Shown here: piece after piece, positions 18,081 through 27,089 of the stretch | Position numbering within the stretch: the stretch's first letter is position 1 | How the letters are laid out: every line of letters begins with the position of its first letter | Source of the DNA: an uncultured Oscillospiraceae bacterium | GTDB taxonomy: Bacteria; Bacillota; Clostridia; Oscillospirales; Acutalibacteraceae | Assembly: GCA_900541975.1 (NCBI GenBank) | Contig: UQLR01000002.1 | Location: forward strand, 102,863 to 166,862 | Direction of reading: 5' to 3' | DNA: 64,000 nucleotides | Position numbers and translations under genes: made by a program | The notes under the pieces: generated by a model | What the model saw: only the letters and a program-made list of their open reading frames with translations | Databases searched by the model: none | Told to the model about the DNA's origin: nothing

Positions 18081-19819
18081 AAACAAAGAAAACCGTTGTG
18101 CGCATTTTATCTTACACAAAGCCCTACCGGCGTTATTTGTTGGGTGCGCTGCTGTGTGCAGCGGCTAGTGTTTGCCTTACGCTCTTGGGGCCGGTGCTGG
18201 TAGGCGATGCAATTGATTTTATTATTGCAAAGGGGCAAGTGGATTTTGCCAATGTAGCGAAAATCCTGCTGGTTTTGCTTGTAACAATTGGGGGTGTCGC
18301 GCTTTTTCAATGGCTTATGGCGTTGTGCACCAATGCGGTTAGCTACTATACTGTGCGCGATATGCGGCGGCAGGCGTTTAAAAAGCTGCATGACGTACCG
18401 CTTAAATATATTGACACAACAATGCACGGCGATTTAATCAGCCGACTTGTCAACGATATCGACGCGGTCGGCGATGGACTTTTGCAGGGCATTACACAAC
18501 TGTTTTCGGGGTTGGTCACCATTATAGGAACAGTGGTGTTTATGCTGGCGATCAATGTGCAGATTGCACTGGTGGTTGTACTGATCACACCGCTTTCTCT
18601 GTTTGTTGCGGCGTTTATTGCAAGGCTTTCCGCCAAAATGTTTAAAGAGCAGCAGCAGACGCAGGGGGAAATCAGCGGTTATATAGAGGAAGTCATAGGA
18701 AACCAGAAGATTGTAAAGGCTTTTCTCCGGGAAGAAAAAAGTGCGGAAATATTTGAAGAAATCAACCAAAGACTGTATGTCTGTGGAAAAAAGGCGCAGT
18801 TTGCCTCCTCTCTTGCAAATCCAAGCACGCGCTTTGTAAACGGAATTGTATACGCGGCGGTTGGTGTAATCGGCGCGGTAAGCGCGGTGAGCGGGTTGCT
18901 TACCGTTGGGCAAATATCTTGTTTTTTGACCTATGCAAATCAGTATACAAAGCCGTTTAACGAGGTCACGGGCGTTATTGCACAGCTGCAAACCGCTGTT
19001 GCGGGGGCAAAACGCGTATTTGCTCTGCTGGATGAGCCGGACCAGTCTCCGGACAAAGTGAGCGCACACGCTCTGTACAGCTGTAAGGGGAAGATAGATA
19101 TAGACAATATCAGCTTTTCTTATACGCCGCAGCAAAAGCTGATTGAGCATTTTTACCTGCATGTTAAACCAGGTCAAAGAGTGGCTATTGTAGGCCCCAC
19201 AGGCTGTGGGAAAACGACCCTTATCAATCTGCTCATGCGGTTTTACGATGTAAACAGCGGGAAAATTTGCATCGACGGCGTGGATATACGCCAGATTACG
19301 CGCGAAAGTCTGCGCAGCCAGTACGGTATGGTTTTACAGGAAAGCTGGCTGTATCATGCAACGGTGCGGGAAAATATTGCCTATGGCAGGCCGGACGCAA
19401 AGCAGGAGGAAATAGAAGCCGCTGCAAAGGCGGCCTATGCACACGGTTTTATTGGCCAGCTGGAAAACGGCTATGATACCATTGTGACAGAGCAGGGCGC
19501 AAACCTTTCACAGGGACAGCGGCAGCTTTTATGTATTGCCCGGGTTATGCTGTGCAACCCGCCAATGCTGATTTTGGATGAAGCGACCAGCAGTATTGAC
19601 ACGCTGACCGAGCAACGCGTACAAAGGGCGTTTCAAAAAATGATGCAGGGCAGGACCAGCTTTATTGTAGCGCACAGGCTTTCCACCATTCAGGAAGCGG
19701 ACGTAATTCTTGTTATGCACAACGGCAATATTGTAGAGCAGGGCACGCATACGTCTCTTTTACAAAAGGACGGCTTTTACAGCCGGCTCTACAACAGCCA
19801 GTTTGCACCTGCAAAATAG
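18077..19819 (+). CDS. Heterodimeric ABC exporter subunit with intact ATP site
   Basis: 580 residues: six membrane segments followed by the ATPase domain. Here the catalytic residues are complete: Walker A near residue 373 (GPTGCGKTT), Walker B with Glu502 (LILDEATSSID) and H-loop His533 (AHRLSTIQEAD). The signature motif is changed to LSQGQRQ, which in heterodimers belongs to the degenerate site. So the two subunits together form one competent and one degenerate ATP site. Start ATG overlaps the preceding stop (ATGA). Likely an exporter of lipids, drugs or peptides. Confidence 0.93.
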   Translation: MKTKKTVVRILSYTKPYRRYLLGALLCAAASVCLTLLGPVLVGDAIDFIIAKGQVDFANVAKILLVLLVTIGGVALFQWLMALCTNAVSYYTVRDMRRQAFKKLHDVPLKYIDTTMHGDLISRLVNDIDAVGDGLLQGITQLFSGLVTIIGTVVFMLAINVQIALVVVLITPLSLFVAAFIARLSAKMFKEQQQTQGEISGYIEEVIGNQKIVKAFLREEKSAEIFEEINQRLYVCGKKAQFASSLANPSTRFVNGIVYAAVGVIGAVSAVSGLLTVGQISCFLTYANQYTKPFNEVTGVIAQLQTAVAGAKRVFALLDEPDQSPDKVSAHALYSCKGKIDIDNISFSYTPQQKLIEHFYLHVKPGQRVAIVGPTGCGKTTLINLLMRFYDVNSGKICIDGVDIRQITRESLRSQYGMVLQESWLYHATVRENIAYGRPDAKQEEIEAAAKAAYAHGFIGQLENGYDTIVTEQGANLSQGQRQLLCIARVMLCNPPMLILDEATSSIDTLTEQRVQRAFQKMMQGRTSFIVAHRLSTIQEADVILVMHNGNIVEQGTHTSLLQKDGFYSRLYNSQFAPAK

Positions 19820-19939
19820 CCGGGTGCGCATTGACAAAAGGCCGCCGCAATGGGATAATAAAACGGATAGTTATAAAAATAGCGCGGGCGGTTGAAAAAA
19901 GCGGCGGGCCCGGCCGCACAGAGGGAAAGGAAGAGGATG

Positions 19940-22564
19940 ATGGCAAAGCAGCTTGCAAAGGCGTATGACCCTAAGGAGGTCGAGGACAGAATTTATGATT
20001 TTTGGATGGAAGGCAACTACTTCCATGCAGAAATAGACCCGGATAAAAAACCGTATACGATCATCATGCCGCCGCCAAATATTACAGGGCAGCTGCACAT
20101 GGGGCATGCGCTGGACGAAACTCTGCAGGATATTTTGATTCGTTTCCGCCGTATGCAGGGCTACTGCGCCTTGTGGCTGCCCGGCACGGACCATGCCTCT
20201 ATTGCGACAGAAGCAAAGATCGTGGAAGCCATGAAGGAAGAGGGCGTAACAAAGGAACAAATCGGAAGGGAAGCGTTTTTACAGCGTGCCTGGGACTGGA
20301 AGAAGGTTTACGGCGGCCGCATAGTGGAGCAGCTTAAAAAGCTTGGGTGCTCCTGCGACTGGCAGCGGGAGCGTTTTACTATGGATGAGGGCTGCTCTAA
20401 AGCCGTGCGGGAGGTGTTTGTCCGCCTGTATGAAAAAGGGCTGATTTACAGGGGCGAACGGATCATCAACTGGTGCCCGCACTGCCGCACCTCCATATCG
20501 GATGCAGAGGTAGAGTTTGCAGAGCACGACGGATTTTTCTGGCATTTGCGGTATCCGCTTAAAGATAAAAGCGGGTATGTACAGCTTGCAACGACAAGGC
20601 CGGAAACCCTGCTGGGCGACACAGCCGTTGCGGTACATCCGGACGATGAGAGATATAAAAAGCTTATAGGAAAAACCCTGGTTTTGCCGCTTGTGGGAAG
20701 GGAAATCCCCATTGTTGCAGATACGTATGTCGAGCCGGAATTTGGAACAGGCGTTGTAAAAATTACGCCTGCGCACGACCCCAACGACTTTGAGGTCGGC
20801 CTGCGCCATAACCTGCCGGTAATCAATGTTCTTGACGACAACGCCGTTATGAACGAAAATGCCGGCGAGCGTTATGCGGGGTTGGACCGGTATCAGGCAA
20901 GAAAAAAGATTGTACAGGATCTGCAGGAGCAGGGTTTTCTTGTAAAAACAGAACCGATCAAGCACAATGTGGGAGCGTGCTACCGCTGTAAGACAGTGGT
21001 GGAGCCAAAGGTTTCCAAGCAGTGGTTTGTAAAAATGCAGCCTTTGGCGGAGCCGGCAATAAATTGCGTAAAGGACGGGGAAACGACAATTATCCCCGAA
21101 CGGTTTGAAAAGGTTTACTTTCATTGGATGGAAAATATTAAGGACTGGTGTATTTCCCGCCAGCTATGGTGGGGGCACAGAATTCCGGCATGGTACTGCG
21201 GCGACTGCGGCGCGGTAACGGTAAGCAGGGAAGAGCCGCAGGCATGCGCTGCATGCGGCAGCCGCTGCTTATGCCAGGATGAAGATACGCTGGATACATG
21301 GTTTTCGTCCGCCCTGTGGCCGTTTTCTACGCTTGGCTGGCCGGAAAAAACGCCGGAGCTTGCCTATTTTTATCCAACCAGCACCTTGGTTACAGGCTAT
21401 GACATCATTTTTTTCTGGGTTGCCAGGATGATCTTTTCCGGCTGCGAGCATATGCATAAGCCGCCGTTTGATACGGTGTTCATTCATGGAATTATCCGTG
21501 ATGAAAACGGGGTGAAAATGTCAAAATCGCTGGGAAATGGAATTGATCCCCTTGAAATTATAGAACAATACGGCGCAGACGCGCTGCGCTTTTTTCTGGC
21601 AACGGGCAATTCGCCCGGAAATGATATGCGCTTTTCTCAAAAACGTGTGGAAGCATGCCGCAACTTTGCAAATAAGCTGTGGAATGCCGCGCGCTTTGTA
21701 CACATGCACATTGACGGCTTTACCGTAAAGAACGAGCTTCCAAAAGAGCTGGCCACAGAGGATAAATGGATTGTAAGTACGCTCAACCGCGTAGCAAAGG
21801 AAGTTACCGAAAATCTTGAAAAATATGAGCTGGGCGTTGCCGTGCAGAAACTGTACGATTTTATTTGGGACTGCTACTGTGACTGGTATATTGAACTGGC
21901 AAAAGCAAGGCTGCAGCAGGAAGGGTCCTCTGCACAAAATGCAAGGCAGGTGCTGGTTTGGGTGTTGGATAAAATTTTGCTGCTGCTGCATCCGTTTATG
22001 CCGTATATTACAGAGGAAATCTGGCAGACAATCCCGCATGCGGGGCAGACCATCATGCTTGCAAAGTACCCTGTATTTCAGGCGGAAAACGACTATCCGC
22101 AGGCAACCGAAGAAATGGAAGCCGTAATGGAGGCGATTCGCGCAATCCGTAACCGCCGTGCGGAAATGAACGTGCCGCCCGCAAGAAAAGCAAAGGTGTA
22201 CGTTGCAACGCAGAAGGCCTCTGTTTTTGAAAACGGTGCGCAATTTATTTGCAAGCTTGCTTTTGCAAGCGACGTAGAGGTTGGCGCATCGTTTGAAATG
22301 GACGGTGCGGTCACAGCCGTTACGGCCGATGCAAAAATTTATATACCAATGGAAGAGCTTGTAGACCGGGAAAAAGAACTTGCGCGGCTGGAGAAGGAAC
22401 TTGCCGCTACACAGAAAAGATTTGCGCAGTCACAGGGAAAGCTGCAAAACGAAGGTTTTTTGGCAAAAGCGCCGGAACATGTGATCGAAACGGTCCGGCA
22501 GCAGGCACAGAAGGAGCAGGAGAAAATTTCCATGATCCAGGCGGCGATCCAGGCGCTGCAATAA
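19940..22564 (+). CDS. valS: Valyl-tRNA synthetase
   Basis: 874 residues from the second of two adjacent ATGs (19937 and 19940), both just after AAGGAAGAGG; family length. It charges tRNA-Val in the cytosol. Class I motifs are clear: the HIGH variant HMGH in [15 protein letters not shown] near the N-terminus and KMSKS in [15 protein letters not shown]. Also seen are the editing domain start [22 protein letters not shown], the zinc-type cysteines in [24 protein letters not shown], and a C-terminal coiled coil ([24 protein letters not shown]). No T-box leader is present upstream, unlike many Firmicute synthetase genes. truB follows after 11 bases. Confidence 0.97.
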   Translation: MAKQLAKAYDPKEVEDRIYDFWMEGNYFHAEIDPDKKPYTIIMPPPNITGQLHMGHALDETLQDILIRFRRMQGYCALWLPGTDHASIATEAKIVEAMKEEGVTKEQIGREAFLQRAWDWKKVYGGRIVEQLKKLGCSCDWQRERFTMDEGCSKAVREVFVRLYEKGLIYRGERIINWCPHCRTSISDAEVEFAEHDGFFWHLRYPLKDKSGYVQLATTRPETLLGDTAVAVHPDDERYKKLIGKTLVLPLVGREIPIVADTYVEPEFGTGVVKITPAHDPNDFEVGLRHNLPVINVLDDNAVMNENAGERYAGLDRYQARKKIVQDLQEQGFLVKTEPIKHNVGACYRCKTVVEPKVSKQWFVKMQPLAEPAINCVKDGETTIIPERFEKVYFHWMENIKDWCISRQLWWGHRIPAWYCGDCGAVTVSREEPQACAACGSRCLCQDEDTLDTWFSSALWPFSTLGWPEKTPELAYFYPTSTLVTGYDIIFFWVARMIFSGCEHMHKPPFDTVFIHGIIRDENGVKMSKSLGNGIDPLEIIEQYGADALRFFLATGNSPGNDMRFSQKRVEACRNFANKLWNAARFVHMHIDGFTVKNELPKELATEDKWIVSTLNRVAKEVTENLEKYELGVAVQKLYDFIWDCYCDWYIELAKARLQQEGSSAQNARQVLVWVLDKILLLLHPFMPYITEEIWQTIPHAGQTIMLAKYPVFQAENDYPQATEEMEAVMEAIRAIRNRRAEMNVPPARKAKVYVATQKASVFENGAQFICKLAFASDVEVGASFEMDGAVTAVTADAKIYIPMEELVDREKELARLEKELAATQKRFAQSQGKLQNEGFLAKAPEHVIETVRQQAQKEQEKISMIQAAIQALQ

Positions 22565-22575
22565 AGGATGGTTTT

Positions 22576-23490
22576 GTGAACGGGGTTATAATCATAGACA
22601 AGCCGCAGGGTTTTACGTCTTTCGACGTGATTGCAGTTATGCGCAGGCTTTGTGCGCAGAGAAAGATCGGACATACAGGCACGCTCGACCCTATGGCTAC
22701 GGGCGTGCTTCCTTTGCTTTTGGGCAGTGCAACGCGCGCACAGGCGCTGATACCCGACAGCGATAAGGAATATGTTGCACAATTTCAGCTTGGAATAACC
22801 ACAGATACGCTGGACAGTACAGGGAAAACGCTTACGCAGAAGCCGTATACGGGCATTGGACGGCAGCAGATTTTACAGGTGTGCGCACAGTTTGAGGGGA
22901 AAATTATGCAGACGCCGCCAATGTATTCTGCCGTGCAAAAAGATGGGCAGAGGCTGTATGATCTGGCAAGAAAGGGAGTAACCGTAGAGCGGGCGCCGCG
23001 GCCGGTGGCTATTCGGGCGCTTTCCCTGCAGGATTACCGGGAAAAAGAAGGAACGGGGACCATAAGGGTAAGCTGCTCCAAAGGAACGTATATCCGAAGC
23101 CTGGTCGACGATATGGGGGCGGCGCTGGGCTGCGGCGCCGTTTTGACAGGGCTTAGGCGCACAGGCGCCTGCGGGTTTACACTGGAACAGGCGGCAACGC
23201 TGGAGCAGATGCGGGCGCTTGCGCAGCAGGGCCTTGCAGCCCAGCGCCTTTTACCCACGGAGCACCTGTTTTTGTGTTATCGCGCAATTACGGTTACGGA
23301 AAGGCAGGCGACCCGTTTTAAAAACGGCGGGGCGCTGGATCTTGCGAGAACTTCGTTACATCATGAGGATTGCCCGGACGGCAGTCTTTTCCGCATAAAA
23401 GATGCACAGGGCGTATTCTTAGGGCTGGGCGTTATCCGCAAAGCGCGTGAACAGCTGGCTGTATGGAAGCTTTTTTGTACGCGGGAATAA
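22576..23490 (+). CDS. truB: tRNA pseudouridine(55) synthase TruB
   Basis: 304 residues beginning at a GTG (22576) with AAAGGATG upstream. It converts U55 of the T-loop in most tRNAs to pseudouridine. Seen: NGVIIIDKPQGFTSFDV at the start, the catalytic region GHTGTLDPMATGVLPLLLG with the active-site Asp, YSAVQKDGQRLYDLARKG, and CSKGTYIRSLVDDMGAALG. A C-terminal PUA-like extension follows. It is probably cotranscribed with valS and ends at a strong terminator. Confidence 0.96.
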   Translation: MNGVIIIDKPQGFTSFDVIAVMRRLCAQRKIGHTGTLDPMATGVLPLLLGSATRAQALIPDSDKEYVAQFQLGITTDTLDSTGKTLTQKPYTGIGRQQILQVCAQFEGKIMQTPPMYSAVQKDGQRLYDLARKGVTVERAPRPVAIRALSLQDYREKEGTGTIRVSCSKGTYIRSLVDDMGAALGCGAVLTGLRRTGACGFTLEQAATLEQMRALAQQGLAAQRLLPTEHLFLCYRAITVTERQATRFKNGGALDLARTSLHHEDCPDGSLFRIKDAQGVFLGLGVIRKAREQLAVWKLFCTRE

Positions 23491-23502
23491 AAGAAAAATT
23501 TT

Positions 23503-23551
23503 CCCGGCTGCATAGAGGAAAGGGATTCCTTTATGCAGCCGGGGCTTTTTT
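23503..23551 (+). terminator. Strong Rho-independent terminator after valS-truB
   Basis: CCCGGCTGCATA (23503-23514) pairs with TATGCAGCCGGG, followed by CTTTTTT. Confidence 0.88.
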
Positions 23552-23865
23552 GTAAAAAAGCCAAGCTTATTGTTTATAAAATACAAAAAAATGATAGAAA
23601 ATCTATGAAAAATGCTGCTTTTTAAAAAAGATCGCACTTTCATACAATTTACACACTGGTTACGAATTTGTAATGAATTATTCGTGAAAAATATATAAAA
23701 TTATGTGCTGATTTAGCTGAATTTCGCAAAAACATCGCGTTTTTAAGCAATTCCCAAAACTTTACAAAGTTGTAATAATATTGTAAACTTAAACCCGTTG
23801 CAAAACCGCAGCAATAAAATGCAGAATCAAAAAGGAGTGAACGAGGAGCAAGACTCCCACTTTTT
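23552..23865 (+). promoter_or_regulatory. AT-rich upstream region of the Big2/SleB-type gene with two inverted repeats
   Basis: No gene is seen. Two inverted repeats stand out: ACGAAT...ATTCGT at about 23662-23684 and AACTTTACAAAGTT near 23758-23771. Several AT-rich -10-like stretches are present but I cannot choose one. Just before the gene, AAAGGAGTGAAC is followed by GAGGAGCAAGACTCC, a small hairpin that could hide the nearer ribosome site. Confidence 0.45.
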
Positions 23866-25365
23866 ATGAGGAAAAAAGCGATTGCACTGCTTCTTTGCGT
23901 TGCCTTGGTAGCCTGCAGTATTGCGGGCCTGACCGTAAGCGCAAAAGAAGTGACGGAAGAAGTATTACAACTGAATGTAAACCAGATAGAACTGAAAGTA
24001 GGGGCGTCCCAGCCTTTGGAAACCAATTTGCAGTTTACAGAAGAAGAGGCCGCTGCGCAGAGAATTATCTGGCAGTCTGATGACAACAGTGTGGCAACGG
24101 TAAACTCAAACGGTGTGCTCAGGGCAAAAAATCCGGGGACGACAACCGTTACCTGTTTGCTTGCAGACAGAAAAACCAATGCGCTGCTGGCAAGCGACAC
24201 CTGCGAGGTTGCCGTTTCCTGCGCCAATACGCTGGTTCTGAACACACATGCGATCAAGTGGCCTATAGGAAGAGCGGGATCGTATAAACCGCAGATTACA
24301 GGCGATACGTCGGCTGTGCAGACCGTGTGGGAATCCAACAATACAAAGGTTGCAACGGTCAATGCAAACGGCAAGCTTTTTGCCGTGGGCAAGGGCAGCA
24401 CGACCATTACCTGTACGCTGGTGGATAAGGAGACAGGCGCTGCGGTTGCGACCGACGCCTGCAATGTTACCGTATACCAGCCGGTAAGCAAAATTACGTT
24501 GAATACGCATGCGATCAAATGGCCTGTAGGCAGAGCAGGGTCGTATAAACCAACCGTTTCCCCCGCAAGCGCAGACAACAAAGCGCTTACCTGGAAGTCC
24601 AGCAATACAAAGGTTGCGACGGTCAATGCAAACGGCAAGCTGACGGCAGTCGCGCCCGGCACTGCGACAATTACATGCACTGCAAAGGACGGCAGCGGAG
24701 CGAAAGACACCTGTAAGGTAACCGTGTATCAACCTGTAACAAAAATAAAGCTTAATACAAATAAAATCACTTGGCAGGTGGGCACCAGCGGTTCGTTTAA
24801 ACCAGCTGTATCGCCAGGCAACGCGACCAATAAGGCGCTTACCTGGAAATCCAGCAATACAAAGGTCGCAACGGTCAATGCAAACGGCAAGCTGACGGCG
24901 GTCAGCCCGGGAACTGCGACGATTACGTGCACCGCCAAAGACGGCAGCGGCAAAAAGGATACTTGTGTTATTACCGTAAAGGCAAAGAAATATACGCAGG
25001 ATGACCTGTTCTGCATGGCAGCCGTGATCTGGCAGGAAGCCGGCGCACTGTATTGCAGCGACCAGCTGCAGCTAATGGTTGGCAACGTTGTAATGAACCA
25101 TGTGGCGCATCCCAGCTTCCCCAACACGGTAAGAGGCGTTATCACACGGCCCGGCGCGTATGGTACAATGGGTTGGACGGGTGTGAGCATCCCGACACCG
25201 ACAGACGCGTTTATGGAGCGAGCGATTGACAGATGCTATGCAAATGCAAAAAAGATTCTGGAGGGCACAAGAGTGCTCCCGGAAAACGTAATCTATCAAG
25301 CTGGCTTTGTACAGGGCAGCGGCGTTTATGCGTACCGGGAAGGCGTATACTTCTGTTACGAATAA
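23866..25365 (+). CDS. Secreted Big2-repeat protein with C-terminal SleB-type cell-wall hydrolase domain
   Basis: 499 residues. A signal peptide (RKKAIALLLCVALVACSIAGLTVSA, about 1-27) is followed by four bacterial Ig-like group 2 repeats (about residues 35-375; each ends with TITC or TVTC and contains SNTKVATVNANGKL). The last 120 residues match the Hydrolase_2/SleB fold: DDLFCMAAVIWQEAGALYCSDQ with the conserved glutamate in WQEA, VGNVVMNHV and the FVQGSG/YAYREGVYFCY ending. SleB-like enzymes cleave peptidoglycan, as spore-cortex lytic transglycosylases or vegetative wall hydrolases. The Ig-like array suggests display on or spacing from the cell surface. No sorting signal or SLH domain is seen. 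Confidence 0.87.
   Translation: MRKKAIALLLCVALVACSIAGLTVSAKEVTEEVLQLNVNQIELKVGASQPLETNLQFTEEEAAAQRIIWQSDDNSVATVNSNGVLRAKNPGTTTVTCLLADRKTNALLASDTCEVAVSCANTLVLNTHAIKWPIGRAGSYKPQITGDTSAVQTVWESNNTKVATVNANGKLFAVGKGSTTITCTLVDKETGAAVATDACNVTVYQPVSKITLNTHAIKWPVGRAGSYKPTVSPASADNKALTWKSSNTKVATVNANGKLTAVAPGTATITCTAKDGSGAKDTCKVTVYQPVTKIKLNTNKITWQVGTSGSFKPAVSPGNATNKALTWKSSNTKVATVNANGKLTAVSPGTATITCTAKDGSGKKDTCVITVKAKKYTQDDLFCMAAVIWQEAGALYCSDQLQLMVGNVVMNHVAHPSFPNTVRGVITRPGAYGTMGWTGVSIPTPTDAFMERAIDRCYANAKKILEGTRVLPENVIYQAGFVQGSGVYAYREGVYFCYE
24240..24980 (+). repeat. Tandem Big2 module repeats, near-identical at DNA level
   Basis: The last three modules repeat almost the same bases, for example CAGCAATACAAAGGT plus the following AACGGTCAATGCAAACGGCAAGCT at about 24339, 24601 and 24853. 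Such runs are prone to recombination that adds or removes modules. Confidence 0.8.
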
Positions 25366-25386
25366 GAAAAAATAAATAAAAACGGG

Positions 25387-25420
25387 AAACACCCGCAAGC
25401 ATTTGCTTGCGGGTGTTTTA
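25387..25420 (+). terminator. Rho-independent terminator after Big2/SleB-type gene
   Basis: AAACACCCGCAAGC (25387-25400) pairs with GCTTGCGGGTGTTT (25405-25418), then TTA. Confidence 0.85.
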
Positions 25421-25507
25421 TATGATCGCATAAACTCAGAAGCCTGACAAAATTGGATGACTGCCACGCTTTTGTAGTTGAAAAGAAAAGGGGCGGAGCC
25501 GGCAGGC

Positions 25508-26928
25508 TTAAAGCTTATCCATCATTTTTGCAATGTATTTTTGCATCAGCAATACATCATTGGTGGAGAATACGTTGTTTTGGTCAACGTCGGAGGCCTG
25601 TTGCTGCTGCGATGTGAGCATGGCCGATTTGGCAAGAAATTTTTGCAGAGTAAGCACGTCGCTGGTCGTTACCTTGTTGTCACCGTCCAGATCGCCCCTG
25701 GATAACGACAGAGGGATAAAGGGAAAGCGGTTTTCCCACGCGTAGACCTGTGCCGCGCTATCCGGATAACCATAGATGGTAAAGGGTTCGTATGGTTCTT
25801 CATATACGTTGTAGCCAAAGGCCGCGGAACCTATGAAACCAACGCTAAGCGGGACGGTAACGCAGGTGAGAGAATCACAGCCGGTAAATGCGCCGCTTTC
25901 GATATGCGTTACATCGGAAGAAATGCTGACAGAAGACAGTTTACAAAGGCGTTTGCGCCAATTTTCTTTACGCTGTCCGGCAAAACAATTTTTTTCAGGC
26001 CGCATCCGGCAAAAGCGTTTCGTGCAACAGAAACCGTTCCGGGCTTAAGCGTAAGGGAGGTATTCTGCGGCATGGTTCCTTATGCGACTGTACCCGCATA
26101 GACAAGCCCGTCCGGTTGGCTTTCCAGGCACGCGGTCTTTGCAAACGCCTGTCCGCCGACCGTATGTAAACTGTCTGGAAATTGTAAATTTGTTAGCTTT
26201 TCGCAGTTAAGAAAAGCGGAGGATTCAATGTTTGTCAGTGTGGCTGGAAAAGAGACCTTTTCCAGATTGTTGCAATTTGCAAAAGCGGCCGATTGAATAT
26301 TCTCTATTCCATCCAGAAGCATTATTTCCGTTAAAAAGCTGCAGTCGGAAAAAGCCTGTGCACCAATTGCCCTGGTACCTTCTTTTAATTGGACTGTCGC
26401 CGCGCCGTCGCCGCCCTTATACTGATAAACGGTTTTCCCGGCGTATACGACGCCGTCCGGCTGATTTTCAAACCATGCGGCCTGCTCAAACGCATTTGCT
26501 CCAATGGAGAGGGGTCAGTCTGCAAAGGTAATATGCAGAAGGCTGGCGCAGCGCAGAAAGGCCATGGCTTCGATAACCTGTAACGTGCTCTAGAGATTAA
26601 TTGATGTAAGGCTGGAGCATTCGCCAAAGGCATTCATACCGATACAGGCGATGCTTTCCGGCAGAGTAACTTCGCGCAGCGTTGCATGAAAAAGAAACGC
26701 GTTGGTTGAAATACCTGTAACGGGACGCCCCTGTACAGCGGCGGGAATAGATACGGCGTTAGCGTCCCCGTTGTACCGGAAAACGGAAAGCGTACCGTCG
26801 TCGTTTTCTGCATAGAGAAAATCGCCCTCCGTAATATAAGGTGCAGTCGCCCCAGCTTGCAACGGCACAAAGGTGCAAAGCAGAAAAATGGCGGATAAAA
26901 TAAAAATACCGTGTTTAAGCCCTTTCAA
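25508..26928 (-). pseudogene. Decayed secreted LRR (BspA-like) dockerin protein
   Basis: A signal peptide (TTG start at 26928, MKGLKHGIFILSAIFLLC) leads into BspA-type leucine-rich repeats (LREVTLPESIACIGMNAFGECSSL and similar) that continue in one frame through three stops: TAG at 26590-26592, TGA at 26515-26517 and TAA at 26080-26082. Near 25937-25945 the repeats jump to another frame, and the last 60 residues are a type I dockerin with two calcium-loop repeats (DLDGDNKVTTSDVLTLQKFLA and DVDQNNVFSTNDVLLMQKYIA). The intact ancestor would have been about 470 residues and docked to a cohesin-bearing surface scaffold. Four separate lesions argue for real decay rather than sequencing error. Confidence 0.85.
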
Positions 26929-27028
26929 AAAAACCCCTCTTTTTTTAGATATATCGTATTTTGTTTCTGTTGTTATCTATATTATATACAAAATTTCAAT
27001 TTTTCACAAGCGTGTATTTTATGCATTT

Positions 27029-27066
27029 TAATAAAAAAGACAGGCGCAGTTTAGACTGCGCCTGTC
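27029..27066 (-). terminator. Terminator for the malQ-glgP fusion gene
   Basis: GACAGGCGCAGT and ACTGCGCCTGTC form a perfect 12-bp stem with a 4-base loop (27039-27066); on the minus strand it is followed by TTTTTTATT. Confidence 0.88.
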
Positions 27067-27089
27067 AAAAGGCTGTTTTGTTCAAACGT

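Noticed and set aside
17055..19177. Long minus-strand frames opposite the ABC exporter genes
   Set aside because: They lie antisense to well-defined genes, lack ribosome sites and have basic, cysteine-rich compositions typical of shadow frames.
19820..19939. T-box leader before valS
   Set aside because: The gap is only about 120 bases and contains no T-box core sequence or terminator stem.
24240..24980. CRISPR-like periodic repeats
   Set aside because: The repeats are coding Big2 modules of about 80-90 residues in a continuous frame, with no short repeat-spacer pattern.
25508..26928. Stop-codon readthrough or recoding in the LRR-dockerin gene
   Set aside because: Three different stop codons plus a frameshift in one gene point to decay; no other gene in the window shows in-frame stops.
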